This document shows, piece after piece, positions 34,853 to 45,020 of a stretch of 64,000 bases of DNA. The position numbers were made by a program, and so were the translations under genes. The first letter of the stretch is position 1, and each line of letters begins with the position of its first letter. Source of the stretch: Ulvibacter litoralis (lineage in GTDB: Bacteria; Bacteroidota; Bacteroidia; Flavobacteriales; Flavobacteriaceae); the NCBI RefSeq assembly GCF_900102055.1, contig NZ_FNBA01000005.1:1-64000 (forward strand), in the 5' to 3' direction. Below the pieces are notes generated by a model that saw only the letters and a program-made list of their open reading frames with translations, made no database searches and had not been told where the DNA came from.

Positions 34853-37456
34853 TTAGTTTTCTACCAAATCACCTTCATTTCTAAATACCAACGTATCGTC
34901 GAAACTGTCTAGTAAAATGATACTGTCTGTGGTAACCTTTCCTGAAAGTATCTCTTTCGAAAGATTGTTTAAGACATCTTTTTGAATCACTCTTTTTACT
35001 GGACGCGCTCCAAATTGCGGGTCGTATCCTTTTTTCGCTAGGTAAGCTATTGCTTCGTCTGTCGCGTCGAGTGTAATGTTTTGTTTCGCCAACATTTTTG
35101 TAACTCCTTTTAACTGAAGACCTACAATTTTAGTAATGTCATCTTTTGTTAATGGCGTGAACATTACAATATCATCAATACGATTTAAAAACTCTGGACG
35201 TACCGTTTGTTTTAGCAATCCTAGTACTTCAACTTTTGCACCTTCCATTGCTGTTTCAGGGTCTTTAATCGATTCAAATTTTTGCTGAATAATGTCGCTT
35301 CCCATATTACTAGTCATAATAATAATGGTATTTTTAAAATCAGCCAGGCGCCCTTTGTTATCTGTTAATCGTCCTTCATCTAACACTTGTAATAAAATAT
35401 TAAAGGTGTCTGGATGCGCTTTTTCAATTTCATCTAACAATACTACTGAATACGGTCTACGTCGCACAGCTTCTGTAAGTTGTCCGCCTTCATCATATCC
35501 TACGTATCCTGGAGGGGCTCCCACCAATCTACTCACACTATGACGTTCTTGGTATTCGCTCATATCAATTCGCGTCATTGCATTTTCATCGTCGAACAAG
35601 TAGGAGGCAAGTGCTTTTGCCAATTCGGTTTTACCCACACCTGTAGTTCCTAAAAATAAGAACGAACCAACCGGTTTTTTCTCATCTTGTAAACCAGCTC
35701 TACTTCTTCTAATAGCATCACTTACGGCAACAATCGCTTCTTCTTGTCCAACCACACGTTTGTGTAGTTCATCTTCAAGACGAAGTAATTTTTCACGATC
35801 ACTTTGCAACATTTTTGTTACAGGAATTCCTGTCCATTTTGCCACAACTTCGGCGATGTCTTCATTCGTAACTTCCTCTTTAATCATGGAAGAACCCTCT
35901 TCAGTTTCGGCAAGCTTTGTTTCCAATTTGGAAAGCGCTTCTTGTGCATCTTTAATCTTTCCGTAGCGCAACTCTGCCACACGACCAAAATCTCCTTCAC
36001 GCTCTGCACGTTCTGCCTCTACTTTGTAATCTTCAATTTCCTGCTTGATAGATTGAACTGCATCTACCACTTCTTTTTCGCTTTTCCACTTTGCGTTCAG
36101 TTCGTTGCGTTCTTCCTTCAAATTGGCTAAATCGGAACGAAGTGATTTTAATTTCGTTTCGTCTTTCTCACGTTTAATCGCTTCGATTTCAATTTCGAGT
36201 TGCATGATTTTACGATCGAGTACATCCAATTCTTCAGGCTTGCTGTTAATTTCCATTCGTATTTTTGAAGCAGCCTCATCCATCAAATCGATAGCCTTAT
36301 CTGGTAAAAAACGATTGGTAATATAACGTTGTGATAATTCCACAGCCGCAATAATCGCCTCATCTTTGATACGTACCTTGTGGTGTGCTTCATACTTTTC
36401 TTTAATTCCTCGAAGAATAGAAATTGCACTTTCAGTATCAGGTTCGTTCACAATTACTTTCTGAAAACGACGCTCTAAGGCTTTGTCTTTTTCAAAGTAT
36501 TTTTGGTACTCGTCAAGTGTTGTTGCTCCAATAGCTCTCAGTTCTCCACGCGCCAAAGCAGGTTTTAAAATGTTTGCAGCATCCATGGCTCCTTCGCCAC
36601 CTCCAGCACCTACAAGGGTGTGAATCTCGTCAATGAAGAGTACAATATCACCGTCGCTAGAAGTTACTTCTTTGATAACAGCTTTTAAGCGTTCCTCGAA
36701 TTCACCTTTAAATTTGGCACCTGCAATCAATGCTCCCATGTCTAAAGAGTATACCACTTTCGATTTTAAGTTTTCAGGGACATCTCCATCTACAATACGA
36801 TGCGCCAATCCTTCTGCGATCGCAGTTTTACCTGTTCCAGGCTCTCCTACTAGCATCGGATTGTTTTTGGTACGACGTGATAAGATTTGAAGAATACGAC
36901 GTATTTCTTCATCACGACCAATAACAGGGTCTAATTTCCCATTTTTGGCTAATTCATTTAGATTTCGCGCGTATTTGTTTAATGAATTGTAAGTTTCTTC
37001 TGCACTTTGTGAAGTTACAGATTCGCCTTTACGCAATTCTGAAATAGCGGCTTTCAACCCTTTTTCAGTAACACCTTGATCTTTTAGAGTTTGTGCAATA
37101 CTGCTTTTTGAAGCAAAAATAGCCAGTAATAAATGCTCGATAGAAACGTATTCGTCGTTCATCTTTTTGGCGATAATGCTAGCTTCATTTACTGTTTTTC
37201 CAGCTTCACGAGAAAGCATAATATCTCCTCCCGAAACTTTAGGGAAACTGTCTAATTGTTTATCGAGGATTTGCTTCAGCATTTCCAAGTTTACATTCAA
37301 TTTTTTAAGAAGGAATGGGGTCACATTTTCATCAACTTCGAAAATAGCTTTTAAAATATGCTCGTTTTCAATTTGTTGATTTTCTAAGCTTTGAGCAAGC
37401 TGCTGTGCTCGCTGTATCGCTTCTTGCGATTTAATTGTATAGTTGTTAAAATTCAT
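34853..37456 (-). CDS. clpB: ATP-dependent disaggregase ClpB
   Basis: 867 aa, full length. This hexameric AAA+ chaperone rescues aggregated proteins with DnaK. N-domain repeats lie at about 1-145. NBD1 has [15 protein letters not shown] (Walker A) and [13 protein letters not shown] (Walker B). The M-domain coiled coil (about 400-525, Glu/Lys-rich) distinguishes ClpB from ClpA/C. NBD2 has [15 protein letters not shown], then [11 protein letters not shown]. All ATPase motifs are intact. It is usually heat-induced, but no heat-shock promoter was recognised in the 248 bp upstream. It is a single-gene transcript. Confidence 0.98.
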   Translation of the reverse strand: MNFNNYTIKSQEAIQRAQQLAQSLENQQIENEHILKAIFEVDENVTPFLLKKLNVNLEMLKQILDKQLDSFPKVSGGDIMLSREAGKTVNEASIIAKKMNDEYVSIEHLLLAIFASKSSIAQTLKDQGVTEKGLKAAISELRKGESVTSQSAEETYNSLNKYARNLNELAKNGKLDPVIGRDEEIRRILQILSRRTKNNPMLVGEPGTGKTAIAEGLAHRIVDGDVPENLKSKVVYSLDMGALIAGAKFKGEFEERLKAVIKEVTSSDGDIVLFIDEIHTLVGAGGGEGAMDAANILKPALARGELRAIGATTLDEYQKYFEKDKALERRFQKVIVNEPDTESAISILRGIKEKYEAHHKVRIKDEAIIAAVELSQRYITNRFLPDKAIDLMDEAASKIRMEINSKPEELDVLDRKIMQLEIEIEAIKREKDETKLKSLRSDLANLKEERNELNAKWKSEKEVVDAVQSIKQEIEDYKVEAERAEREGDFGRVAELRYGKIKDAQEALSKLETKLAETEEGSSMIKEEVTNEDIAEVVAKWTGIPVTKMLQSDREKLLRLEDELHKRVVGQEEAIVAVSDAIRRSRAGLQDEKKPVGSFLFLGTTGVGKTELAKALASYLFDDENAMTRIDMSEYQERHSVSRLVGAPPGYVGYDEGGQLTEAVRRRPYSVVLLDEIEKAHPDTFNILLQVLDEGRLTDNKGRLADFKNTIIIMTSNMGSDIIQQKFESIKDPETAMEGAKVEVLGLLKQTVRPEFLNRIDDIVMFTPLTKDDITKIVGLQLKGVTKMLAKQNITLDATDEAIAYLAKKGYDPQFGARPVKRVIQKDVLNNLSKEILSGKVTTDSIILLDSFDDTLVFRNEGDLVEN

Positions 37457-37682
37457 ATTCTTTGTTTTTTATAATGAAAGGTTCAGGCTTTATTGCGTCT
37501 AAAGTTTCCGATACCTTTTAATGTTGTGTTTGATATTTAAAGTCAAAGTATAGCTTTCAAAAGATGCGCCACAGTTGTTTTCGGACATAATGACGTGTTA
37601 TTGTGTGATTTCGCAAGACAATTTGACGGTTGAAGCTTTCTTCGGAAAGATATATTCTTCCGAAGAACTTAAAGGGATTGTG
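37457..37682. other. Intergenic between clpB and ytxJ
   Basis: Divergent gap without an ORF of its own. It contains two TTCCGAAG octamers in opposite orientation (37640-37647 and 37658-37665) 10 bp apart, which together form an imperfect palindrome about 20-45 bp upstream of the ytxJ promoter. Confidence 0.45.
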
Positions 37683-37690
37683 TAACTTTG
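37683..37690 (+). promoter_or_regulatory. ytxJ promoter -7 element
   Basis: TAACTTTG matches TAnnTTTG and ends 14 bp before the ytxJ ATG at 37705. Confidence 0.55.
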
Positions 37691-37704
37691 TAAAAAAATA
37701 GCGT

Positions 37705-38097
37705 ATGAGTTTGTTTGGTTTATTTGGGTCTAAAAATCCTTCCGAAGAGAAAGAAGAAAAGAATATTCCTTGGCGTCGATTGGTGTCTATGGAGCAGCTG
37801 AAAGAGATTATTGAAGTGTCTAAGGGCAAGCCTGTAGCGATTTTTAAACATTCTACACGTTGCGGAATTAGCCGTATGGTAATCAAACAATTTGAGAGTG
37901 AATACGATTTAACCGACGAACAATTACAATTGTATTACCTCGATTTACTTTCGTTTCGTGATATTTCTAGCGAAGTTGGAATTACATTTCAAGTGCTGCA
38001 TGAGAGTCCGCAATTACTTGTCATTAAAAATGGCGTTTCTGTATATCACGCTTCCCATAGTGCAATTAACGCACGCAAGCTTGCCGAATTTGTATAA
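37705..38097 (+). CDS. ytxJ: Bacillithiol-system redox protein YtxJ
   Basis: 130 aa. It has a thioredoxin-like fold with one active-site cysteine, Cys53 in FKHSTRCGISR, where thioredoxins would have CxxC; this is the YtxJ/DUF2847 signature. LYYLDLLSFRDIS and HESPQLLVIKNG (cis-Pro loop) follow. YtxJ is thought to act as a monothiol bacilliredoxin in organisms that use bacillithiol, which implies that this species makes bacillithiol; the bsh genes are not in the window. It has its own promoter and is a single gene. Confidence 0.9.
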   Translation: MSLFGLFGSKNPSEEKEEKNIPWRRLVSMEQLKEIIEVSKGKPVAIFKHSTRCGISRMVIKQFESEYDLTDEQLQLYYLDLLSFRDISSEVGITFQVLHESPQLLVIKNGVSVYHASHSAINARKLAEFV

Positions 38098-38102
38098 TGC
38101 TA

Positions 38103-38765
38103 TTATAGAAGTTTAAGCGCTTCTTTTCTACTTAGCGGATTTAACTTTGTGGTATTTACAACGTTTAGTACCCATTCTGGATTTGTCCGACTGTACTCTC
38201 TAAGCATCCAACCAATGGCTTTGTTAATGAAGAACTCGTTAGAATCAAGCAAGGCATGTATACTTAGTAATAGTAACGCTGTGTCAATTTCTTCTTTGTG
38301 TTTAAGCTGAAAGATAACCGCCGATCGTTGCAACCAAATGTTGTTTGAAGCAAGCCATTTTTCGACATAAAACTGGCGTTTTTCGGGAAATTTTTTGAAG
38401 TAGTTTCCGATTAGTTTCGTCGCAATAAAATCGACTGTATCCCACCACGATTTGTGGGTGACCATAAACTCAAAAAGTGCGATGTCTTCTTTTGCTAGTT
38501 GTTTGGTGTATTTAAAGGCAAGTTCTTGGGCAAAATAATGAAACTCTCGTTGGGGTTTGTTCCAAAGGGCTTTGATAATTACTTCAGCTTCCGACTTAGC
38601 GGGAAGGAACTCTTTTACTAAAAATGGTTTTTGTAGTTCTCTTCTAATAGGCGTTTTCAATCCAAAATGCTCAAATTGATTCCGTAGATATGCTTTTTGT
38701 TGTGACGCAATGTTAGTGTCGACGTTACTTATAAATTCAATTTCCAACGCTTCAATAAAAGTCAT
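38103..38765 (-). CDS. DNA alkylation repair protein, AlkD-like
   Basis: 220 aa, all-helical HEAT-like repeat protein. LKTPIRRELQKPFL, ALWNKPQREFHYFAQELAF, HKSWWDTVDFIATKLIGNYF and SNEFFINKAIGWMLREYSRTNPEWV are the characteristic AlkD blocks; the Trp pair in KSWWDTVD and the Asp of this motif lie in the lesion-contact face. The family excises N3- and N7-alkylpurines without flipping the base. The 3' end is 5 bp from the convergent ytxJ stop. It starts 15 bp after the lipoprotein gene on the same strand and may be in its operon. Confidence 0.88.
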   Translation of the reverse strand: MTFIEALEIEFISNVDTNIASQQKAYLRNQFEHFGLKTPIRRELQKPFLVKEFLPAKSEAEVIIKALWNKPQREFHYFAQELAFKYTKQLAKEDIALFEFMVTHKSWWDTVDFIATKLIGNYFKKFPEKRQFYVEKWLASNNIWLQRSAVIFQLKHKEEIDTALLLLSIHALLDSNEFFINKAIGWMLREYSRTNPEWVLNVVNTTKLNPLSRKEALKLL

Positions 38766-38780
38766 TCGCTTAAAGATTTA

Positions 38781-39965
38781 CTATCTTATGGTGTGTTGCT
38801 TCAAAATATCTTTTAAGCGTATTTTAATGTCTTCGCCTGCATCAAAAACCATTTGTTCATTGCTAGGGAATGGAACGTACCGATTGTTAAGTAATAAAAG
38901 ATCGTTGTCTGTTAAGGCTCTCTTGTCTCCACGATAGGAGGCATAATCATTTTCAAAAATAAATTCACTTGACAACGGATAGCTGTTTAAGTCTCTTCTG
39001 CTTTCAAGATCTCTATAACTTACATCGCCAGAAACGAGTACAGATTTTGTTTGTTCGGTAATTGTAACAACAGCAGTAGCAGTTTCGTAAGTGTCTATTT
39101 TTATAGGGTTTCCGTCTTCGTCGTTAATGATTTCACCTGCGCGATTGCGTTTGTATTTCGAGCCTGTTTTAATCTCTTGTGTTCTTGTGAAGTCTCTTGT
39201 GGCAACTCGTTCAGGAGCAATAGCAATGTTTCTGAAATTAAGTGCGATTCCAAGATTATACGGTACGTCTTGTTGACGTTCGCTGTGATACTGCGTCCAA
39301 AAATCGTCTAATCCATAGGTGTTGAAGTCAAGCAATTCACGCTCTAAACGAAACGGAATTAATTGTCCGCTGCGATTATTTAATGTTACAAAAACGAAAT
39401 CAGTTCCGTAAAAATGAGCATCTTCTTTTAAAGTAGGAACGTCTCTGTAGTTGGATTGTAACTCGTCAATTTCGCAATAAATATTATAAGCAGTTCGGTA
39501 GTCGTCTATCGTTTGCCTATTCATATAGGCGGAAGCTTCTTCGTATAAATAAGCAAGAAAATCTTTTTTAGCGGTTACGATTGCGTTGTTGTAATCGACT
39601 AATTTGAAGGAGGCATTTCGATTTAATGACTGACTATAAAGTGGTAATAACGGACGAATAAGTTCTTGTCGGTTATTCAAATCGTTGTATAAGTAGTAAC
39701 GTTCGCGTATGGTCGCAGGATTGTCTTCTTTCTTCAGAAAAGCAATTTTTCGAGTGTCTGCTTCGACTGCTTTTTTGAAGGCCTCTTCTAGTAACGCAAT
39801 GTGTGCGTCATTTTTTTCTGAAGCTTTGTCTTTCTGAAGCTTTTTTACAGCCAATGAAATAGATTGGTCGTAATTTCCTTTGGCTAGAAATTTCTGATTT
39901 CTCTTTACGCTATTACAACTACTGAGTAATAGCGTAAAAAGAAGTAGTAATAAGGGTGCTCTCAT
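38781..39965 (-). CDS. Hypothetical lipoprotein, helical repeats then beta domain
   Basis: 394 aa. The signal MRAPLLLLLFTLLLSSC lipidates Cys17. The first half is helical, TPR-like in pattern (AKGNYDQSISLAVKKLQKDK, EDNPATIRERYYLYNDLNNRQEL, TAYNIYCEIDELQSNYRD). The second half is beta-rich (DFVFVTLNNRSGQLIPFRLERELLD, TYETATAVVTITEQTKSVLVSGDVSYRDLES). I do not recognise a named family. It is probably inner-leaflet outer-membrane or periplasmic and may act as a scaffold. The AlkD-like gene follows closely on the same strand. Confidence 0.8.
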   Translation of the reverse strand: MRAPLLLLLFTLLLSSCNSVKRNQKFLAKGNYDQSISLAVKKLQKDKASEKNDAHIALLEEAFKKAVEADTRKIAFLKKEDNPATIRERYYLYNDLNNRQELIRPLLPLYSQSLNRNASFKLVDYNNAIVTAKKDFLAYLYEEASAYMNRQTIDDYRTAYNIYCEIDELQSNYRDVPTLKEDAHFYGTDFVFVTLNNRSGQLIPFRLERELLDFNTYGLDDFWTQYHSERQQDVPYNLGIALNFRNIAIAPERVATRDFTRTQEIKTGSKYKRNRAGEIINDEDGNPIKIDTYETATAVVTITEQTKSVLVSGDVSYRDLESRRDLNSYPLSSEFIFENDYASYRGDKRALTDNDLLLLNNRYVPFPSNEQMVFDAGEDIKIRLKDILKQHTIR

Positions 39966-40016
39966 ACAGAAACATATTTGGTTATGCGGCTGTAAGATAC
40001 AATTGTGGTGCCAAAT

Positions 40017-41297
40017 CTACAATGGTAAAGCAGGAAGTACTTTTCCGCTACATTCCCCAAAGCCGATTCTTAACCCGTCTTTTTCACAATGTGCATTCAT
40101 AATAACAGTATCGTTGTCATTAATGAATTTACGTTCGCTACCGTCTTTAAGTTTGATTGGGTTTTGACCCCTCCATGTTAATTCAAGCATCGAACCGTAT
40201 TGGTCTTTGGTAGGTCCGGAAATAGTTCCGCTACCCATCATATCTCCAGAACGCACATTACATCCGTTTACGGTATGGTGTGCAAATTGTTGCGCCATTG
40301 ACCAATACATGTATTTGAAATTGGACGTTGCAACTACTGTTTCTTCACCGTTTTCTGGCTGAATGGCAACTTGCATTTTTATATCGAAATTCTTTTTTCC
40401 TTCCTGTTTTAAATAGGGAAGGGGAGCAGGATCTTGTTTTGGTCCTTCTACTCTAAATGCTTCAAGTGCATCTAACGTTACAATCCAAGGTGAAATAGTT
40501 GAAGCAAAGTTTTTTCCTAAGAATGGCCCAAGAGGAACATATTCCCACGCTTGAATGTCACGTGCGCTCCAATCGTTAAACAATACCAATCCGAAGATAT
40601 AATCTTTAGCATCTTTTACTGAAATTCGTTTTCCTAAGTGATTCGCATCGGTTGTAATAAACGCCATTTCCAATTCAAAATCTAATAATTTTGAAGGTCC
40701 AAATCCTGGAACACCATCGTCTCCTGGTTTGGTTTGTCCGATAGGTCTTCTAATTGGAGTCCCAGATGGAACAATAGAAGAACTTCTTCCGTGGTAACCA
40801 ATAGGAATACGAAGCCAGTTTGGAAGCAATGCATTTTCAGGATCTCTAAATAAAGAACCTACATTGGTAGCGTGCTCTTTACTTGCGTAAAAGTCGGTGT
40901 AATCACCTACTTCGACAGGCATTTGCATTTCAATTTCATCTAATCTAAACAAAATTTTGCTTTTATGTTCGGCATTATCTCTAAGTGCAGGGTTGTCTTT
41001 TAAGAAAATGTCCGAAATTCTATTTCGAACCAAACGCCATGTTTTTTGACCGTCACTTATAAAGTCGTTTAATGAGTCTTGTAAAAAGATATCGTCTGTT
41101 AATTCGATACCTTCAAAATATCCTAATTGGTGTAATGCTCCTAAATCGATAGCAGTGTCTCCAATTCGTGTTCCGATGGTAATAATGTCATCTCGGGTTA
41201 AAAAAACTCCAAACGGAATGTTTTGTATAGGGAAATCCGTAGTAGCTGAAGTCTCAATCCAAGTTTGTCTATTCGGTTCATTAGCTGTTAGCGGCAT
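40017..41297 (-). CDS. fahA: Fumarylacetoacetase
   Basis: 426 aa, usual length. It hydrolyses 4-fumarylacetoacetate to fumarate and acetoacetate, the last step of tyrosine breakdown. The N-terminal SH3-like domain (FPIQNIPFGVF, IGTRIGDTAIDL) precedes the catalytic fold: IPIGYHGRSSSIVPSGTPIRRP, LLDFELEMAFI (metal-binding Glu pair), VLFNDWSARDIQAWEYVPLGPFLGKNF and SGDMMGSGTISGP. No other tyrosine-catabolism gene is in the window. The promoter is back to back with that of glyA, 107 bp apart. Confidence 0.96.
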   Translation of the reverse strand: MPLTANEPNRQTWIETSATTDFPIQNIPFGVFLTRDDIITIGTRIGDTAIDLGALHQLGYFEGIELTDDIFLQDSLNDFISDGQKTWRLVRNRISDIFLKDNPALRDNAEHKSKILFRLDEIEMQMPVEVGDYTDFYASKEHATNVGSLFRDPENALLPNWLRIPIGYHGRSSSIVPSGTPIRRPIGQTKPGDDGVPGFGPSKLLDFELEMAFITTDANHLGKRISVKDAKDYIFGLVLFNDWSARDIQAWEYVPLGPFLGKNFASTISPWIVTLDALEAFRVEGPKQDPAPLPYLKQEGKKNFDIKMQVAIQPENGEETVVATSNFKYMYWSMAQQFAHHTVNGCNVRSGDMMGSGTISGPTKDQYGSMLELTWRGQNPIKLKDGSERKFINDNDTVIMNAHCEKDGLRIGFGECSGKVLPALPL

Positions 41298-41331
41298 GAT
41301 ATATTTTTTTAAGTGTTTGTAAAATCTGTAT

Positions 41332-41339
41332 CAAATATA
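41332..41339 (-). promoter_or_regulatory. fahA promoter -7 element
   Basis: On the minus strand TATATTTG fits TAnnTTTG, 34 bp before the fahA ATG, next to the oppositely oriented glyA box. Confidence 0.5.
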
Positions 41340-41371
41340 TAATTTTCGTAATAGTAACCGAATGCTTTTAC

Positions 41372-41379
41372 TATTTTTG
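41372..41379 (+). promoter_or_regulatory. glyA promoter -7 element
   Basis: TATTTTTG fits TAnnTTTG, 24 bp before the glyA ATG at 41404. Confidence 0.5.
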
Positions 41380-41403
41380 GCATTATTTAACTTTTATTGA
41401 AAT

Positions 41404-42681
41404 ATGATAGCACGCGACGAACAAATTTTTGAATTAATAGAGGCCGAAAAACAACGACAATTAAATGGACTAGAGCTGATTGCTTCTGAAAACTTTGTAA
41501 GTGATCAGGTAATGGAAGCTGCAGGATCTGTTTTAACCAATAAATATGCGGAAGGATACCCAGGAAAAAGGTATTACGGAGGCTGCGAAGTGGTAGATGA
41601 AGTAGAACAAATTGCGATTGATAGGGCAAAAGCATTGTTTGGTGCTGAATATGCAAACGTACAACCGCATAGTGGTTCTCAAGCGAATACAGCTGTATTT
41701 GCGGCTTGTTTGAAGCCTGGCGACACCTTTTTAGGGTTTGATTTGTCTCATGGCGGACACCTTACACACGGGTCTCCTGTGAACTTCTCAGGGAAACTGT
41801 ACAATCCCGTATTTTATGGTGTAGAAGAAGCTACTGGAATGCTAGACTACGATAAAATTGAAGAAATAGCACTTCGTGAAAAACCTAAAATGATTCTTGC
41901 AGGTGCTTCAGCCTATTCTAGAGAATTAGATTACAAGCGTTTTAGAGAGATTGCAGATAAAGTAGGAGCCATCCTTTTTGCAGATATCGCGCATCCCGCA
42001 GGATTAATCGCGAAAGGAATTATTAGCGATCCTATTCCGCATTGTCATATAGTAAGTACAACAACCCATAAAACGCTTCGCGGACCTCGTGGAGGAATGA
42101 TTTTAATGGGGAAAGATTTTGACAATCCATTTGGTATAAAATTAAAAAACGGAAACCTTCGTAAAATGTCTTCTTTATTAGACAGCGGAATTTTCCCTGG
42201 AAATCAAGGTGGACCGTTAGAACATATTATTGCAGCGAAAGCGATTGCTTTTGGGGAAGCACTTACCGATGAATTCTTACATTATATGATTCAGGTGAAA
42301 AAGAACGCTGCTGTTATGGCAGAGGCTTTTGTTGAAAAAGGATATCATATTATTTCAGGAGGAACCGACAATCACATGATGCTTATCGATCTTAGAAATA
42401 AAAATTTAAGTGGAAAACAAGCTGAAGAAGCTTTAGGAAAAGCTGAAATCACAGTAAACAAAAACATGGTTCCGTTTGACGATAAATCTCCATTTGTAAC
42501 GAGCGGAATTAGAATTGGAACTGCTGCAGTTACTACTCGTGGTTTAAAAGAAAGCGATATGCCTAAAATTGTAGATTTAATTGATGCTGCAATTACAAAC
42601 TTTGAAGACGACGCGAAACTAGAAGCTATCTCAGGTCAAGTTCACGATATGATGTCTGGCTTACCTTTGTTTCAGATGTAA
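41404..42681 (+). CDS. glyA: Serine hydroxymethyltransferase
   Basis: 425 aa. It interconverts serine and glycine with tetrahydrofolate, the main source of one-carbon units. It is a PLP fold I enzyme: [61 protein letters not shown] and the PLP lysine Lys223 in [14 protein letters not shown]. The C-terminal domain includes [26 protein letters not shown]. Complete and canonical. A strong terminator follows. Confidence 0.98.
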   Translation: MIARDEQIFELIEAEKQRQLNGLELIASENFVSDQVMEAAGSVLTNKYAEGYPGKRYYGGCEVVDEVEQIAIDRAKALFGAEYANVQPHSGSQANTAVFAACLKPGDTFLGFDLSHGGHLTHGSPVNFSGKLYNPVFYGVEEATGMLDYDKIEEIALREKPKMILAGASAYSRELDYKRFREIADKVGAILFADIAHPAGLIAKGIISDPIPHCHIVSTTTHKTLRGPRGGMILMGKDFDNPFGIKLKNGNLRKMSSLLDSGIFPGNQGGPLEHIIAAKAIAFGEALTDEFLHYMIQVKKNAAVMAEAFVEKGYHIISGGTDNHMMLIDLRNKNLSGKQAEEALGKAEITVNKNMVPFDDKSPFVTSGIRIGTAAVTTRGLKESDMPKIVDLIDAAITNFEDDAKLEAISGQVHDMMSGLPLFQM

Positions 42682-42713
42682 TACATTTCTGGTCGAGCGC
42701 AGGCGAGACTTTC

Positions 42714-42754
42714 AAAAAAACCTTCAGCTATAAACTGAAGGTTTTTTTGTTTGT
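42714..42754. terminator. glyA terminator
   Basis: AAAAAAACCTTCAG (42714-42727) pairs perfectly with CTGAAGGTTTTTTT (42735-42748) around a 7-nt loop; T-runs on both strands allow bidirectional action. Confidence 0.85.
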
Positions 42755-42812
42755 GCATTCTTTTGGTTTTATTCAAAAGAGAAAATGTGTAATTTTATCC
42801 AAAAGCACTATT

Positions 42813-43316
42813 ATGTCAATAATTACAACTGAACGACTTCACATCCGAGAAATGACATTAGAGGATGCGCCCGTTATTTATGAGCTGGTAAATACGCCCG
42901 AATGGCATAAATTTATTGGAGATCGTGGAATTAACTCTGTGGAAGAAGCAGAAACTTACATTCAAGAAAGCTATTTAAAAAGTTATGAAATCCATGGATT
43001 TGGCGCCTATATGATGGTTCGAAAAGAAGACGGAGCTGTATTAGGTTCTTGTGGTTTGTATAAGCGTGACGCATTGCCACATCCTGATATTGGATTTGCG
43101 ATGTTTTCTAAATATGCTAAAAAAGGATATGCTTTTGAAGCAGCAAGTGCTGTTTTAAACTATGCGCTTCATACATTGAATATTGCAACCATACAGGCAA
43201 TAACAGCAAAATACAATAAGAGTTCTATAGCACTATTAGAAAAAATTGGCTTAAAACAAAGTGGTCTCGTTACCCTTGAAGGGGATGACGAAGAGCTGTA
43301 TTTATTTTCTAATTAA
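42813..43316 (+). CDS. GNAT acetyltransferase, RimJ/RimL type
   Basis: 167 aa from the ATG at 42813 (MSIITTERLHIREM). The open extension upstream begins inside the glyA terminator region and is rejected. ITTERLHIREMTLEDAPVIYELVN is the classical RimJ/RimL opening; GDRGINSVEEAETYI, IGFAMFSKYAKKGYAFEAASAVLNYA (acetyl-CoA region) and ITAKYNKSSIALLEKIGLKQSG follow. The acceptor is unknown. The last 4 bp overlap the convergent lipoprotein gene. Confidence 0.9.
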   Translation: MSIITTERLHIREMTLEDAPVIYELVNTPEWHKFIGDRGINSVEEAETYIQESYLKSYEIHGFGAYMMVRKEDGAVLGSCGLYKRDALPHPDIGFAMFSKYAKKGYAFEAASAVLNYALHTLNIATIQAITAKYNKSSIALLEKIGLKQSGLVTLEGDDEELYLFSN

Positions 43317-44881
43317 TCAGGAACTTCCACACTTTCATACGCACCTGCATCTGGAGGGGTCGCAGATCCAGAACCACGGTTGGTTCCATTCAAATCTACA
43401 GGAACTTGATTTGCCGCATTTAAATTACCAATACCATCGGCCGCAGAAACTCCTGTTTCAATGTTGAGGTTGTTTACTGTTGTGTCTAAAAATGCAGGGT
43501 CTGCGTTTAAAATAGAGGAGGTGTAAAAATCAGTATTGCTAAAGTTGTATAACGGATCGTCTTCAAAATCGCCGTTCGGGTCTTCAAAACGAATCAGACT
43601 GTTTGTGAAATTAAAATTAAATAAATAGGTAGGATCTTCTACACGTGCCAATCCTAATTCACGCGGCTCATTTCCGTAGATAATACAGTTGGTAAAATCT
43701 GCTTTTATTAAATCGGCTACTGCAACTTCAGTTTCGCTAATAGGGAAAAAGTTGTCAATTTGAACTGCAGGAAAGCTTCTAAAACTACTGGTCCAGTAAT
43801 TTCCGAAGGTACAGTGGTTAAATTCGTACGAACCCCCTAAAGAGCAAGTTAGTGACGACTGACCGCTATTATTAATTACTACGTTTTCGCCGTAAATAGT
43901 GCCGTTTCTCGATAATAAGCCAACATTAGAGTTGTTGTAAATCTGTACATCTTCAAGACGAAGTGTTTCTGTAGTTGGGTTGCCATCGTTTCCTTCCATT
44001 AAAATACCTACGACAGCATTTTTAATGGTTGTATGTTTAAAGCTATTGTTGGTGCTTCCGTTGGTAAGCCATAAAGTTCCCCATTGTCCTGGGATTTCTG
44101 AAAAGTCAGGTTCTAATCGGTCACTTTCAAAAATAATTTCATTTTCTAACGCATCAGGATCAGCACTTGGAAGTCCGTTCGCTTGAATCGAACCGTTGTT
44201 AGCGACTAATATTCCACTACTTTCATGAAAATGAATTCGTGCGCCAGGATCGATGCTTAGTGTTTTTCCAGAACCAACTGCCGCATATCCATATATAACA
44301 TATGGTTTTTCGTTGGTGAAATTTAATTCCGTATCGTCTAAGAAGAACCCTTCAATTTCATAAGCATCTTCCCCTTCACCAAGCGTTAATGTTTCATACA
44401 TATTATTTCCTAAATCGGCAGGGTATAAAAATACAGCGTCTTTAACCAAAGTGACTAATTCTACTTTTTGTTCGCTTCCGCCGCCAGAAAATTCAATTTG
44501 ATCGGTATATAAAAAGTCGTTGCCACTTCCGGGAAGATTGTTGATGTCTAGGGTTGTTTCCACAAAAATAAAAATACTGTCTTTGGCAAGAACTTGCACA
44601 TCGGTAAATTCTTTTCCAGGAATACCGTCTACGTTTAGACGATAGTTAGACGATTGTCCTTGTGATAAGCGTAGGCTAGGGATGTGGATGTCATCACTAC
44701 TACGGTTGTATACTTTTAGGTTGTAAGTACTAGAGCCAATATTGGTAAATACGGTGTCTAAATAAACGGTGTCTCTCGAAAATTCGAGACTTCCTGTGCT
44801 TGCAACTGTTTCAAAATCGTTTCGGCAAGAACTCCATAAAACAAGGCACGCTAAAATGGCCACTCCGTATAAATACTTCAT
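43313..44881 (-). CDS. Lipoprotein with right-handed beta-helix layout
   Basis: 522 aa. The signal MKYLYGVAILACLVLWSSC lipidates Cys19. Residues about 28-160 form an Ig-like domain (SLEFSRDTVYLDTVFTNIGSSTYNLKVYN). The rest, from about 195, resembles a right-handed parallel beta-helix: GARIHFHESSGILVANNGSIQANG, WGTLWLTNGSTNNSFKHTTIKNAVVGI, LRLEDVQIYNNSNVGLLSRNG, CSLGGSYEFNHCTFGN. It ends with GTNRGSGSATPPDAGAYES, a typical pectate-lyase-like closing. No catalytic motif is evident; such proteins are probably surface carbohydrate-binding or structural. It is a single gene, tail to tail with the GNAT gene. Confidence 0.82.
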   Translation of the reverse strand: MKYLYGVAILACLVLWSSCRNDFETVASTGSLEFSRDTVYLDTVFTNIGSSTYNLKVYNRSSDDIHIPSLRLSQGQSSNYRLNVDGIPGKEFTDVQVLAKDSIFIFVETTLDINNLPGSGNDFLYTDQIEFSGGGSEQKVELVTLVKDAVFLYPADLGNNMYETLTLGEGEDAYEIEGFFLDDTELNFTNEKPYVIYGYAAVGSGKTLSIDPGARIHFHESSGILVANNGSIQANGLPSADPDALENEIIFESDRLEPDFSEIPGQWGTLWLTNGSTNNSFKHTTIKNAVVGILMEGNDGNPTTETLRLEDVQIYNNSNVGLLSRNGTIYGENVVINNSGQSSLTCSLGGSYEFNHCTFGNYWTSSFRSFPAVQIDNFFPISETEVAVADLIKADFTNCIIYGNEPRELGLARVEDPTYLFNFNFTNSLIRFEDPNGDFEDDPLYNFSNTDFYTSSILNADPAFLDTTVNNLNIETGVSAADGIGNLNAANQVPVDLNGTNRGSGSATPPDAGAYESVEVPD

Positions 44882-45020
44882 CTAAATAATTTTCAGTAAA
44901 AATATAACTTTTTATGAAGCTTATTATTGTTGAAACGAAAAGATTCTGTGTAGAAATTAAATAAGAACGACTGGGAAACCTCACTTCTTTTCCCTCTCCC
45001 ATGAGATTTCCCGTTGCGCC

